Part shown: one piece after another, positions 1-8,558 of the stretch | Numbering within the stretch: position 1 is the stretch's first letter | How the letters are laid out: each line of letters starts with the position of its first letter | NCBI GenBank assembly: GCA_951828385.1 | Contig: OX639973.1 | Location: forward strand, 1,978,470 to 2,042,469 | From: an uncultured Poribacteria bacterium | Lineage (GTDB): Bacteria > Poribacteria > WGA-4E > WGA-3G | Length of the DNA stretch: 64,000 nt | Reading direction: 5' to 3' | The notes under the pieces: generated by a model | The model's input: the letters and a program-made list of their open reading frames with translations, nothing else | Told to the model about the DNA's origin: nothing | The model's database searches: none | Program-made: the position numbers and the translations under genes

Positions 1-149
1 CATGGTATACTGAGGTGGTTTTGAAATGCTGGATAAACGAGAAAGTAGGCGTTAACAAAATGCCATACCTATCTCAACATAGCGGAAAATTTACGTTCAT
101 ACGATGATAACATGCTAAACTGCGATAAAGGAAATCAAAGAAATAAATT

Positions 150-914
150 ATGTCAAAAGCATATCTTGAAGAATTTACCCCTTCACCTGAAATCAAAGAT
201 GCTGATGAATTAGACCTGTTTGGACTTGATGATATATTGCCCAAAGAGCAACTTGCGCCACATGCTCCATCGGCAGCAGATATTGATGAATTTAGTCGTG
301 CCTTTGGAGATCAAGAGCAGGCACCTGTTAAATTTAGTTCATCATCGATACAACGGAACTCTGAGACCACAGCATCCGCAGCAGCACTTAGGTTCTATGC
401 AACCGGAGAAGTCAATAGATTTCAACTGCTTATTGCTGCTGTGGACACACTTGCCAACATAACTGAAGATCAACTCTTAACTACGTTGACCGAAAATGAT
501 TATCAGGAACTTGTGGCAGCATTAGACAAGTTGATTGATGTTGTTGGTGAAGATGAAAATCATTTCTTCGCTCCGTTAATGCACTTCATCGGTAACCTCA
601 TTGCGAAGTATGAGGAGCAATCTACTATAACAAATTGGACTGAATCATCGGATGCAGAAGAAACTAAGACCGAACGGAATGCCAGTTTGCGGTTACCCGC
701 GCGTGGTCTTGAGGCTGCCTACAGTAATGACGAACCCGAGTATACCCCCGACATGCTTACTGAGGTAAATCCTAATTACGCAGGACTTGACGAGAACGGA
801 GAAGTCAGTTTGCGGTTACCCGCGCGTGGTCTTGAGGCTGCCTACAGTAATGACGAACCCGAGTATACCCCCGACATGCTCACCTCGGTAAATCCTGACC
901 ATGATGCATCATAG
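150..914 (+). CDS. Hypothetical protein with duplicated 41-residue C-terminal unit
   Basis: I do not recognise the family. The 254-residue product has an acidic N-terminus rich in D, E and L, a helical-looking middle (about residues 80-155), and a C-terminus made of two copies of a 41-residue unit containing LRLPARGLEAAYSNDEPEYT. No signal peptide or membrane segment is visible, so it is probably cytoplasmic. The 75-bp cores of the two units are identical in DNA as well as protein, which points to a recent duplication or gene conversion. The stop overlaps the start of the next gene by 14 nt, so the two are probably translationally coupled. The second gene is a TPR protein, so the repeat could be a peptide that a TPR groove binds; that is a guess. 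Confidence 0.7.
   Translation: MSKAYLEEFTPSPEIKDADELDLFGLDDILPKEQLAPHAPSAADIDEFSRAFGDQEQAPVKFSSSSIQRNSETTASAAALRFYATGEVNRFQLLIAAVDTLANITEDQLLTTLTENDYQELVAALDKLIDVVGEDENHFFAPLMHFIGNLIAKYEEQSTITNWTESSDAEETKTERNASLRLPARGLEAAYSNDEPEYTPDMLTEVNPNYAGLDENGEVSLRLPARGLEAAYSNDEPEYTPDMLTSVNPDHDAS
683..880 (+). repeat. Perfect 75-bp direct repeat, period 123 bp
   Basis: Bases 683-757 and 806-880 are identical and in the same frame. They encode the same 25 residues twice. The 48 bp between them is not duplicated exactly, although the residues after the second copy (SVNPDHD) still resemble those after the first (EVNPNYA), so the protein period is 41 residues. Confidence 0.95.
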
Positions 915-1590
915 ACCTATCCAAGAGCGCGACGTAATTCTTGTTTATTTGCTCGAAAATCCTCAAACATTTCTTACAAGAATCCAAGTTTATCTTAAGG
1001 CGAGACGCTTATTGGTTGACCTGCCTTCTGAAGATTTGCAACGCCACCAAATACGAGTGGAAAATGCCCTTGAGGCGAATCCTGATGATATACAGGCACT
1101 CCTGGAGTTGGCAGTGCTTCTTGAGGTCCAGGATGATCTTCCTGAGGCAACAAACGTACTTGAGGATGTACTTGAGATACTCTCAGGACATCAAGAGGAC
1201 CGTTCTGATGTTTACATACCGTTAGGATCCCTATATGAACGCCAAAAACGATACGACGAGGCACGCCATGCTTATGAAGAGGGCGAAAAGTTAGGATTAA
1301 AACTTAGACCTGCAATTTGTCTGAAAAAATTACCGCCAACTTATGAGGAATTTCTCGTTTGTGGTTTAAGCACACGCGGGCGGTTGACTGACAACTTTGA
1401 CGAAAAGATCAGGAATGGAGAAAACGGAGTACGACTCGCCTCTGAAGAATCTGTGATTCGACTCGGTTTTTTAGGTCGAGTACGAAGAGAAGAAGTAGTC
1501 GGACGTAGAGGTTCTATCTCGGTTGTCCGTCACAGGCGTTTATTGAAAAAATTGAGTGAGTATTTGGTTAATTCAAAGCATCGCGTGTAG
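901..1590 (+). CDS. Small TPR-like protein
   Basis: A 229-residue soluble protein. Residues about 53-135 hold two to three TPR-like helical hairpins (ALEANPDDIQALLELAVLLE, then LGSLYERQKRYDEARHAYEE). The C-terminal third is basic (RLGFLGRVRREEVVGRRG) and not recognisable. It overlaps the preceding gene by 14 nt and needs no separate Shine-Dalgarno if coupled. It probably acts as a protein-binding scaffold with the product of the upstream gene. Tandem ATG codons at 901 and 902 are in different frames; the one at 901 gives the long frame. Confidence 0.75.
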   Translation: MMHHRPIQERDVILVYLLENPQTFLTRIQVYLKARRLLVDLPSEDLQRHQIRVENALEANPDDIQALLELAVLLEVQDDLPEATNVLEDVLEILSGHQEDRSDVYIPLGSLYERQKRYDEARHAYEEGEKLGLKLRPAICLKKLPPTYEEFLVCGLSTRGRLTDNFDEKIRNGENGVRLASEESVIRLGFLGRVRREEVVGRRGSISVVRHRRLLKKLSEYLVNSKHRV

Positions 1591-1622
1591 TGTTTCAAAC
1601 AGTCGTTTTACCGTTCCAAATT

Positions 1623-1883
1623 TCAATGTGGTAAAATTTCCTCTTTTACTTTACTCACAACTACCACAGGAGAGTTGGACTTTGTGATGCACTGCATGAG
1701 GGAAAATGAAGTGAAAATTGCCGTCTGGTTTGGGTCTCCGAGTAGAAATTGATAGTCGTAAATACCGCCATGCTCCGCTTGTTCACACACAATTGTTCTT
1801 ACTTGAAATCGGTCATCAAGCGGACTTGATCCCAGAAAACGGCATAATGTGAGATACAACATCGAAGGTAACTGTGAACGCAA
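1623..1883 (-). CDS. Possible small hypothetical ORF
   Basis: An 86-codon frame fills most of the gap between two plus-strand genes and reads back from the start of the big TPR gene (10-bp overlap at the divergent starts). Its sequence (DPNQTAIFTSF, EHGGIYDYQF) looks like folded protein rather than a shadow, but I recognise no family and see no clear ribosome site. It could equally be a decayed gene fragment. Confidence 0.25.
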   Translation of the reverse strand: MRSQLPSMLYLTLCRFLGSSPLDDRFQVRTIVCEQAEHGGIYDYQFLLGDPNQTAIFTSFSLMQCITKSNSPVVVVSKVKEEILPH

Positions 1884-3895
1884 AAACGCTAATTGAAATC
1901 ATAGAAAATATCAGCAATCTGCAGGAAGTTGGATCAGTAACCGAAACTGTGCAAAAGGAACTGCAGAACACTCAACTGCCTCTGGTAGAAAGAGCGATAG
2001 TTGATGCCTATCAGTTGCAACAGGATGGAAAAATTGCCGATGCTATAGAAAAGTGGCGATCTATCGCAAATATTGCGGAAGGAATGGATAACAAACTTGC
2101 TGCTCATGCTTGGTTTTCCATTGGTGGTCTCCTCGCGAATAACAATCCAGAAGATGCACTTCTTGCTTACGATAAGGCAATTAGTCTTAAACCCGATAAC
2201 GCTATCTTCTATAATGATCGGGGAGCTGCGAAATCGCTTTTAGAACAATACGAGTCCGCTATTTTTGACTATGATGAAGCAATACGTTTGGACCCAGAAT
2301 ATGTGCACGCTTATTACAATAGAGGGTGGGTAAGAAGCAAAATCCATCAGTATGAATCTGCAATCAACGATTATAACGAAGTACTACGTCTGGAACCGAA
2401 TTATCCAGAAGTTTACAATAACCGAGGAAGAGCAAAAGGTACGCTAGGGCAACATGAGGCTGCAATTGCAGATTTTGATGAAGGTATAAAACTCAAACCT
2501 GATGATGCTCAAACCTATTTCATCCGCGGACATGCGAAGAGCATGTTGGATCACTATGAGGATGCGATAGCAGATTTTGATAAAAGCATCCAACTCAACC
2601 CAGATTATTCCCGTCCGTACTTTAGGCGAGGATGCGCGAAGATTGAATTAGAACGCTATGAGGATGCGATAGCAGATTTTGATAAAAGTATAAAACTCAA
2701 ATCCGATGATGCCTATGTCTACTTTAGACGGGGTTCTGCGAAAGCAATGCTGGAATATTATGAAGAGGCAGTAACCGATTTTGATGAAGTCATTAAAATG
2801 ACTCCAGATGATGCCCATACTTACTTCATGCGTGGTTATGCGAAAGATAAATTAGAACGTTATGAGGCTGCCATCTCAGATTTTGATAAAGGTATTCAAC
2901 TCAATCCAGATGATGCCTATGCTTACTTTAGACGGGGTTCTGCGAAAGCAATGCTGGAATATTATGAAGAGGCAATAACCGATTTTGATGAAGTCATTAA
3001 AATGACTCCAGATGATGCCCATGCTTACTTCATGCGTGGACATGCGAAGGAGAAATTAGAACAGTATGAGGATGCGATCACTGATCTTGATAAAGGTATT
3101 CAACTCAAATCGGACGATGCACTCGCCTACTTCAGACGCGGTTCTGCGAAGTTTGAATTAGAACGCTATGAAGCCGCAATCGCCGATTTTAATATGAGTA
3201 TTCAACTCAAACCAGACAGTGCGCTAGCTTATTTTGATCGAGGAGGTGCGAAGTTTGAATTAGAACGCTATGAGGATGCCATCTCAGATTTTGATAAAAG
3301 TATTGAACTCAAACCAGATGATGCCTATGTTTACTTCATGCGTGGTTATGCGAAAGATAAATTAGAACGCCATGAGGATGCCATCTCAGATTTTGATAAA
3401 GGTATTGAACTCAAACCAGATGATGCTTATCCCTACGTCATGCGAGGCTATGCCAAATATAGATTAAAACACTATGAAGCTGCGCTTGCTGATTTCGACA
3501 AAACCATCCTACTTAAGCCAGATGATGGCGAAGCATATAACAACCGGGCCCATCTAAAAAACAAACTTGGACAATATGAATCTGCAATTGCAGATTGCAA
3601 TGAATCCATCCGTCTAAATTTTGATGATGCCTGGGCGTATGCCAATAGAGGGTTTGCGAAAATTAAATTAGGTCAAACCGAGTCTGCTCTTACTGACTGT
3701 GAGGAAGCGATTCAGAGAAATCCTGATTTGGCGGAAGCCTACCACACACGAGGTGAAGCCTATCGTCTCTTAGGCAAAACGCAGGAAGCAAAAGCAGATT
3801 TCCAAAAAGCATTAGTATTAGCCGAGGAAACCGACGACCAAGATCTTAAAACCAAAATTGAGCAATCCCTTCAAGAACTTGATAATACAGAATAA
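1874..3895 (+). CDS. Long TPR array protein (about 17 repeats)
   Basis: A 673-residue protein built almost wholly of 34-residue TPR units with the signature AYxxRGxAKxxLxxYExAIxDF, from about residue 80 to 655; I count 17 units. It is a protein-protein interaction scaffold with no enzyme domain, signal peptide or membrane segment, so cytoplasmic. The start is a GTG at 1874 preceded by GAAGG at 1864-1868. Units 7-10 include a two-repeat block copied almost exactly in DNA (one copy from 2721, the next from 2925, period 204 bp), so the array is expanding or being homogenised. It follows another TPR gene on the same strand. Confidence 0.9.
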   Translation: MNAKTLIEIIENISNLQEVGSVTETVQKELQNTQLPLVERAIVDAYQLQQDGKIADAIEKWRSIANIAEGMDNKLAAHAWFSIGGLLANNNPEDALLAYDKAISLKPDNAIFYNDRGAAKSLLEQYESAIFDYDEAIRLDPEYVHAYYNRGWVRSKIHQYESAINDYNEVLRLEPNYPEVYNNRGRAKGTLGQHEAAIADFDEGIKLKPDDAQTYFIRGHAKSMLDHYEDAIADFDKSIQLNPDYSRPYFRRGCAKIELERYEDAIADFDKSIKLKSDDAYVYFRRGSAKAMLEYYEEAVTDFDEVIKMTPDDAHTYFMRGYAKDKLERYEAAISDFDKGIQLNPDDAYAYFRRGSAKAMLEYYEEAITDFDEVIKMTPDDAHAYFMRGHAKEKLEQYEDAITDLDKGIQLKSDDALAYFRRGSAKFELERYEAAIADFNMSIQLKPDSALAYFDRGGAKFELERYEDAISDFDKSIELKPDDAYVYFMRGYAKDKLERHEDAISDFDKGIELKPDDAYPYVMRGYAKYRLKHYEAALADFDKTILLKPDDGEAYNNRAHLKNKLGQYESAIADCNESIRLNFDDAWAYANRGFAKIKLGQTESALTDCEEAIQRNPDLAEAYHTRGEAYRLLGKTQEAKADFQKALVLAEETDDQDLKTKIEQSLQELDNTE

Positions 3896-3931
3896 ATATG
3901 AGCGGCGGCGGGATCCGTCGTACAACCTACC

Positions 3932-4711
3932 CTAATCAAACCGAGATGTAATCTCTGGCGGCGGTTCTCCCACAGCAGACTTGCCATCCTTCAACAACGG
4001 CTCCGCATTGCCCCACAAACGACTCCCATCATGTGAAAGCAGCGGCTCCGCTGAATACTGGGCAAGATACGCACGCCGCAGGTTACGCGTATAGTTCGTA
4101 CCGCTACAGTGGAAATTCACACTCGTAAACGCCACAATGCTCCCCGCAGGCACAACAGCAGGTACACCCTTCTCCGGTCCGAAATAACCCACCAGATCGT
4201 TGCTCTCATCATCTCGGATATGCTTCACCCATGAACGCACACCGATCCGAGAAAACGGCATCACATAGACCGTCCCATTCTCTTCGGACATATCATCAAG
4301 CGCACACCAACAGGTCAGATACGGCTTATGATCCGGATAGCCGACGTAGCCCGAATCCTGATGCCAACTGAACTTCATCCCCTCTTCCGCGCCCTTGACG
4401 ACATACTGTTCCCAGAAGAGATACGCCGTATCACCTAAAGTGGCGCGGCAGACATCTGCCATCAAGTCGCTGAACAGGAATTCGCGAAGTTTCGGCTGTT
4501 TCCTGAAGCAGTTTGAGACGAAATACCGTTTACCACGATGGTTAAGACCGAGGACATCCGTGTCCTGCCGCGCCATCTCAGCATCCGCCTGATTGATAAA
4601 GGTCCCGCACTCACCGCGAAGCAGTTCCAGCAGCGGTTCCGGGATAACATTTTCTAAAATGAAATAGCCTTCCTCTTGGAATTGCTGTTTCTGTGCATCA
4701 GTTATATTCAT
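3932..4711 (-). CDS. Phytanoyl-CoA dioxygenase (PhyH) family protein
   Basis: A 259-residue Fe(II)/2-oxoglutarate oxygenase of the PhyH family. The metal triad is visible: H117-x-D119 in SWHQDSGY, and distal H201 in NFHCSGTNYTRN followed by Arg 212/213, which would bind the 2-oxoglutarate carboxylate. PhyH proteins hydroxylate a carbon of a lipid or small molecule; the substrate cannot be read from sequence. Length is normal for bacterial members. It stands alone on the minus strand with an A-rich upstream and no clear Shine-Dalgarno. It converges with the long TPR gene, 36 bp apart. A second, divergent PhyH gene lies at 17398-18183. Confidence 0.9.
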   Translation of the reverse strand: MNITDAQKQQFQEEGYFILENVIPEPLLELLRGECGTFINQADAEMARQDTDVLGLNHRGKRYFVSNCFRKQPKLREFLFSDLMADVCRATLGDTAYLFWEQYVVKGAEEGMKFSWHQDSGYVGYPDHKPYLTCWCALDDMSEENGTVYVMPFSRIGVRSWVKHIRDDESNDLVGYFGPEKGVPAVVPAGSIVAFTSVNFHCSGTNYTRNLRRAYLAQYSAEPLLSHDGSRLWGNAEPLLKDGKSAVGEPPPEITSRFD

Positions 4712-4756
4712 ATTTTTTTTAATTATTCAGTGTTTGCGCTGCTAATTTTAGGTTTG

Positions 4757-4953
4757 GTTCGTAGTAGTGCGATTTTTGCGGCGTACTTGAAGAAACACCC
4801 CAGCAAAAACCCCAGATGCGACGTGCATCGCGGCGTACTCGCCCAAATTTTGCCCACACGCGGCAAAATTTGTCTTTGCTTTACATTTGCGATCTGCCTT
4901 ATCGCACGTTCCAATATTAACAACGGGCAATGAATGGTTTCCCTACTACGAAC
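4757..4953. repeat. Composite dispersed element with GTTCGTAGTAG inverted ends
   Basis: The gap between the PhyH and sulfite-oxidase genes is filled by a 197-bp block ending in GTTCGTAGTAG (4757-4767) and its complement CTACTACGAAC (4943-4953). Inside lie two diverged copies of the 32-bp unit beginning TGCGGCGTAC (from 4777 and from about 4829). The second copy is itself split by a small palindrome, ATTTTGCC...GGCAAAAT. The right flank ATCGCACGTTCC recurs after the unit at 37226. Open frames here are chance. Confidence 0.75.
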
Positions 4954-5001
4954 AGAATTTACCTCTAATTTTAAACTGGACCAAGCACTACAAAAAAGCT
5001 T

Positions 5002-6132
5002 TTATTTGATAGTGATTCGACGGACGACCTGACCGTTGCTTTCCCAATAGGTATGCTTTCCTGTGATATAGTCAGAATCCGCTGCAGGTTGAATGTTTCC
5101 TTTCGTATCAATCGCTCTGGAGACGACAGTGTGTTCACCCTTCGGCGGATTATCCCAATTAAGATGCCAGATTTTCCATGCGAATTCCGCATCCTCTTCC
5201 GAGTCAATCGTCGCTTTTTGCCACGCACCGCCATCAATACTCACTTCAACTGTTTTGATAGGCGCGCCCCACGCAGCACCATAGATGCGGTACTTATCGC
5301 TGGTGCGCGTCACTTTCGCCGCTAACGACTTCAATTGTGTTCTACCGACCGAAGTCTCCATCCAGACCGATTCACCATCGGGACGTTTTTCCTCACGCAT
5401 CGTCACATAATCGCGTCCCATAAATCTTCCCATAAACCGAGTATCCCGCACCTCAATACGCTTGAGCCACTTGACACAGGCGATGCCGTACCAACCCGGA
5501 GCAATCAAGCGTAGCGGCGCACCGTTGTCGTGTGGTAACGGTTCACCGTTCATCTCGTAGCAGAGGAGGTTGGTGTCTTCCAGCGCGTCTTCAACGGACA
5601 TGCTCCGTGCGAAGTTCTGACGCATCTTCACATCTCGCCGTTCTTCTTCACCAACATCGTGTCCGAAGAAGATAACCTCAATACCGTTTTCTTGGATACC
5701 GGCTTCCTTGAGAATCGGCGCGAGGGGTGTACCAGTCCATTTCGCGTTCCCAATTGCACCAGTGAACGTCGGAAAACCGTGATTACCGGAGCATTCCAGC
5801 GTAAAGGTTACCTCCTGCCGAGGGCGCGCTTTAATGTCTTCAATCGTGAGCATCAGCGGATTATCAACCAAGCCGCTCACCTCTAACTTCCACGCCGCGA
5901 GATCGACTTCAGGTTTGCCGTAATGTGAAACGTTGAAGAATTCGTTGTTCGGTGTAATGAAGGTATCCAATTCGCTCCAATCCAACAAGACTCGTTCTGA
6001 AGGTGGCGGCTGATCTGCGAATGGGATAAGCACTTCACCCTCACGACTTGGAAAGGCGTAGACTGCCCACGGACTGAGTAGCAGTCCGGTAAGCGTTAAA
6101 CCGCTGCGCCGCAAAAAATCTCTACGCTCCAT
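5002..6132 (-). CDS. Tat-exported sulfite oxidase-family molybdoenzyme
   Basis: A 376-residue molybdopterin-dependent oxidoreductase of the sulfite oxidase/SorA-SoxC group. The twin-arginine leader (RRDFLRRSGLTLTG, residues 3-16) exports it folded with cofactor. The molybdenum-ligand cysteine is C114 in LECSGNHG. The oxidoreductase domain spans about residues 45-230, and the C-terminal immunoglobulin-like dimerisation domain about 245-375. No heme domain is present, so electrons must go to a separate carrier, not seen nearby. A strong GAGGAGGGA site precedes the ATG. It lies 30 bp downstream of the superoxide dismutase gene on the same strand, so the two probably form one transcript of periplasmic redox enzymes. 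Confidence 0.9.
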   Translation of the reverse strand: MERRDFLRRSGLTLTGLLLSPWAVYAFPSREGEVLIPFADQPPPSERVLLDWSELDTFITPNNEFFNVSHYGKPEVDLAAWKLEVSGLVDNPLMLTIEDIKARPRQEVTFTLECSGNHGFPTFTGAIGNAKWTGTPLAPILKEAGIQENGIEVIFFGHDVGEEERRDVKMRQNFARSMSVEDALEDTNLLCYEMNGEPLPHDNGAPLRLIAPGWYGIACVKWLKRIEVRDTRFMGRFMGRDYVTMREEKRPDGESVWMETSVGRTQLKSLAAKVTRTSDKYRIYGAAWGAPIKTVEVSIDGGAWQKATIDSEEDAEFAWKIWHLNWDNPPKGEHTVVSRAIDTKGNIQPAADSDYITGKHTYWESNGQVVRRITIK

Positions 6133-6162
6133 GGTCCCTCCTCGTTTTTCGATAGTCGCGGT

Positions 6163-6888
6163 TTAAGCGTTCATCGCCGCAACATAGTTGGCGTTAACCT
6201 GCTTCCAATTGACGACCTTACCCCACGCATCAACGTAATCTGCGCGTCGGTTCTGATAGTTCAGATAATAGGCATGTTCCCAGACATCAAGACCAAGGAT
6301 AGGCGTATGTCCTTTCATCAAAGGGCTATCTTGATTCTTTGTTGAATAGATTTGCAACTTCTTCTTATCATCAACAACAAGCCATGCCCACCCTGACCCA
6401 AAATGCGTTTTCGCAGCTTTGGCGAACATCTCACTGCCAGCATCGAACGATCCAAACATGGATTGAATGGCTTCGGCAACTTTGCCTGTCGGTTCTCTGC
6501 CGTCCGGAATCATAATGCTCCAGAAAAGGGTATGATTAGCATGTCCACCGCCACTGTTGATGACGGCTTGGCGAATGTCTGCTGGCACTTTATCAATATT
6601 CCGAAGTAGATCTTCAATTGACAGGTGTTCCAAGTCATGATGGTTACCAATGGCTGCATTGAGTTTATTGACATAGCCTTGGTGATGTTTTCCGTGATGG
6701 ATCTCCATCGTGCGTTTATCAATAGAGGGTTCAAGCGCATCGTACGGGTAACGGAGTTTTGGCAGCGTATGGCCATGACTATGTGCCGCCTGCTCGTGAT
6801 GATCTGCATAAAGGCGCAGCGGACTGTTCGCAAGCAGCAGCCCTGCTACTGCAGCACTTCCCTGAATTAAAAAATTTCTACGGTTCAT
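6163..6888 (-). CDS. Tat-exported Fe/Mn superoxide dismutase
   Basis: A 241-residue Fe/Mn-type superoxide dismutase that converts superoxide to oxygen and hydrogen peroxide. Metal ligands are visible: H64 in [10 protein letters not shown]119 in HANHTLFW, D201 and H205 in [11 protein letters not shown]. Unlike the usual cytoplasmic enzyme it begins with a twin-arginine signal ([19 protein letters not shown]) and a His-rich linker ([15 protein letters not shown]), so it should act outside the cytoplasm. Whether it uses Fe or Mn cannot be settled from sequence. AAGGAG lies 7 nt before the ATG. It is first of a two-gene operon with the sulfite oxidase-like enzyme. Confidence 0.95.
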   Translation of the reverse strand: MNRRNFLIQGSAAVAGLLLANSPLRLYADHHEQAAHSHGHTLPKLRYPYDALEPSIDKRTMEIHHGKHHQGYVNKLNAAIGNHHDLEHLSIEDLLRNIDKVPADIRQAVINSGGGHANHTLFWSIMIPDGREPTGKVAEAIQSMFGSFDAGSEMFAKAAKTHFGSGWAWLVVDDKKKLQIYSTKNQDSPLMKGHTPILGLDVWEHAYYLNYQNRRADYVDAWGKVVNWKQVNANYVAAMNA

Positions 6889-7056
6889 GATTTCTCCTTG
6901 TCCTGCTGTTTTGAATAGGATTGTAGCAGAAGTTACGAGTTCGTGTCAATATAAAATTCAGTTGATTTTGGCAAAGAAATATGCTATGTTGATTATAATT
7001 CCATAGGATCAATCTAAAAAAGACAGTCTTGCCCGAGGTCCGGTAGGTGCGGTTTG

Positions 7057-7173
7057 ATGAAGTTTAAGAAAATATTTCGGTAATTCTACGTCTTCTGCAG
7101 ACCCGGTAGGTTCGGTTTCCTAACCGAACCGGGCTTCACCAAAAAATTACCGAATTAAAAAATTAATCTTCAT
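7057..7173. mobile_element. MITE-like element, copy 1 (117 bp)
   Basis: Its ends are imperfect inverted repeats: the left 29 bp (starting ATGAAGTTTAAG) and the complement of the right 29 bp (starting ATGAAGATTAAT) match at 22 of 29 positions. A second copy at 37111-37268 has exactly the same left 29 and right 28 bp but a different interior. The element sits between the arms of another palindrome (GGTGCGGTTT on the left, GGAACCGCACC on the right). Its own interior is a further palindrome, CCGGTAGGTTCGG...CCGAACCGG, at 7103-7132. No transposase is encoded. Confidence 0.7.
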
Positions 7174-7226
7174 GGAACCGCACCGGATTTTAGGAGAACC
7201 GCCGTACAGCCCTAAATGGGTTTTTA

Positions 7227-7290
7227 GTCCCGTAGGGACGGTATGTTTATAGCAGCATATATCTCTACTCTTTTTTAGCCCTGTAAGGGC
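7227..7290 (+). repeat. Two short dispersed hairpins
   Basis: GTCCCGTAGGGAC (7227-7239) and GCCCTGTAAGGGC (7278-7290), each preceded by TTTTTA and followed by GG-ATGTTTATA. The same hairpin type with different but still pairing stems recurs near 39288, 50400, 50451, 51059, 51111 and 58660. Stem changes that keep base pairing suggest selection on the folded form. Confidence 0.75.
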
Positions 7291-7388
7291 GGCATGTTTA
7301 TAACCGCTAAACGTCATGAAAACCTAAATTCACACTCATAAGCAATATTAAGAAATAAATTTCAACTTTTGAGGAAGGGTGGAAAACA

Positions 7389-7440
7389 GGAAGGATGGAA
7401 GAACCGCCGTGTCCCCTATCTTCCCCACTTCCAACCTTCC
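7389..7440. repeat. Purine/pyrimidine inverted repeat
   Basis: GGAAGGATGGAAG at 7389-7401 pairs with CTTCCAACCTTCC at 7428-7440 (12 of 13). It closes the 660-bp non-coding tract 6889-7548, which otherwise holds only the MITE-like element and the two hairpins. I see no gene in that tract. Confidence 0.6.
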
Positions 7441-7548
7441 AATCTTCCAATCCATCCGAAGATCAAAAACGTCCATTTAATATTGAAACTTGCTTAAGTA
7501 TGTTGATATAGAACCAAATATAAAGAAACAAGAAAGGAACAATACCTT

Positions 7549-8541
7549 ATGTCTATAGAACTTTCTCGCCTTGAAGAGGTTGGATTACGTGAAATTTGGC
7601 CCGATGAAGCACAGGATTTCACTCCATGGTTAGCACAGGAAGAAAATCTCACTCTCCTCGGTGAAACATTGGGCATGGAACTTGAACTTGAAGCACAAGA
7701 GATATATGTCGGAAACTTCCGTGCCGATATCTTGTGCCGGAATATAGAAAATCCAGAACATGAAACGTGGGTGTTAATTGAAAACCAATTGGAAGAAACA
7801 AACCATAGGCATCTCGGTCAAATTTTGACATATTCGGCAGGTTTGGATGCTCATACTGTTATCTGGATTGCAAAAAAATTCCGAGAGGAACACCGTGCTG
7901 CCCTTGATCACCTAAACGAGATTACAGATGAACGTTTAAAATGCTTTGGTGTTGAGGTTAAGGTCTGGCAGATAGGAGACTCAGCCCGCGCTCCTCAATT
8001 TGAGATCGTTTCGAGTCCTAACGACTGGAGACGCGAGATAAGTCAGGAAGCACAGCGCGCTGAAATAGAAAACTTTTCTCCTGCGCGATTACAAAGGAAA
8101 AAATTTTGGGCACAATTTCGGGACTATATAAGCCAGAGAGGCAGTCAACTTCAACCTCGGGAGCGGAAGTCAACACGCTACCTAGTTTTTGACATAGGCC
8201 GTCAAAGCTTCGCGATGTCAGCATGGAGGAATCAGCGCGACAGACTTTGTTGTATTGAACTCTATATGACAGGAAAAAATGCGTCAGCACACTTCTATCA
8301 GCTAAAGGAAGAACGTGAGGAGATTGAAAGTGAATTCGGTGAGTCACTTGTATGGCAGGAAAAATATAAAAATGTAGTGGTGTCGCAGGGTTTTGACAAC
8401 CTAACAGATGAAAGCGATTGGCCCAATCAGCATAAATGGCTCGCGGATAATCTTGAAAAGTTTGATAAAGTCTTCCGACCTCGCGTAAAAGCACTCAATG
8501 CTGATGACTGGGAACCACCCGAAGATGAGGATGACGAATAG
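7549..8541 (+). CDS. DUF4268-type protein with PD-(D/E)XK-like N-domain
   Basis: A 330-residue protein of the DUF4268 type. The N-terminal half resembles a restriction-endonuclease fold: D60 in GNFRADILCRN followed by E78-x-Q80 in WVLIENQLE, then a conserved HLGQILTYSAGLDAHTVIW stretch. The C-terminal half (about residues 185-310) is the DUF4268 domain proper, and the tail is highly acidic (PPEDEDDE). Function is not established; a nucleic-acid cleavage or repair role is inferred from the fold motif. It is 17 bp upstream of the patatin gene on the same strand, so the two may be co-transcribed. A long repeat-rich gap precedes it. Confidence 0.8.
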   Translation: MSIELSRLEEVGLREIWPDEAQDFTPWLAQEENLTLLGETLGMELELEAQEIYVGNFRADILCRNIENPEHETWVLIENQLEETNHRHLGQILTYSAGLDAHTVIWIAKKFREEHRAALDHLNEITDERLKCFGVEVKVWQIGDSARAPQFEIVSSPNDWRREISQEAQRAEIENFSPARLQRKKFWAQFRDYISQRGSQLQPRERKSTRYLVFDIGRQSFAMSAWRNQRDRLCCIELYMTGKNASAHFYQLKEEREEIESEFGESLVWQEKYKNVVVSQGFDNLTDESDWPNQHKWLADNLEKFDKVFRPRVKALNADDWEPPEDEDDE

Positions 8542-8558
8542 ATGCAGAGAAACATCCA

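Noticed and set aside
4676-4933. ORFs on both strands between PhyH and the sulfite oxidase gene
   Set aside because: They lie within the composite repeat 4757-4953 and encode no plausible protein.
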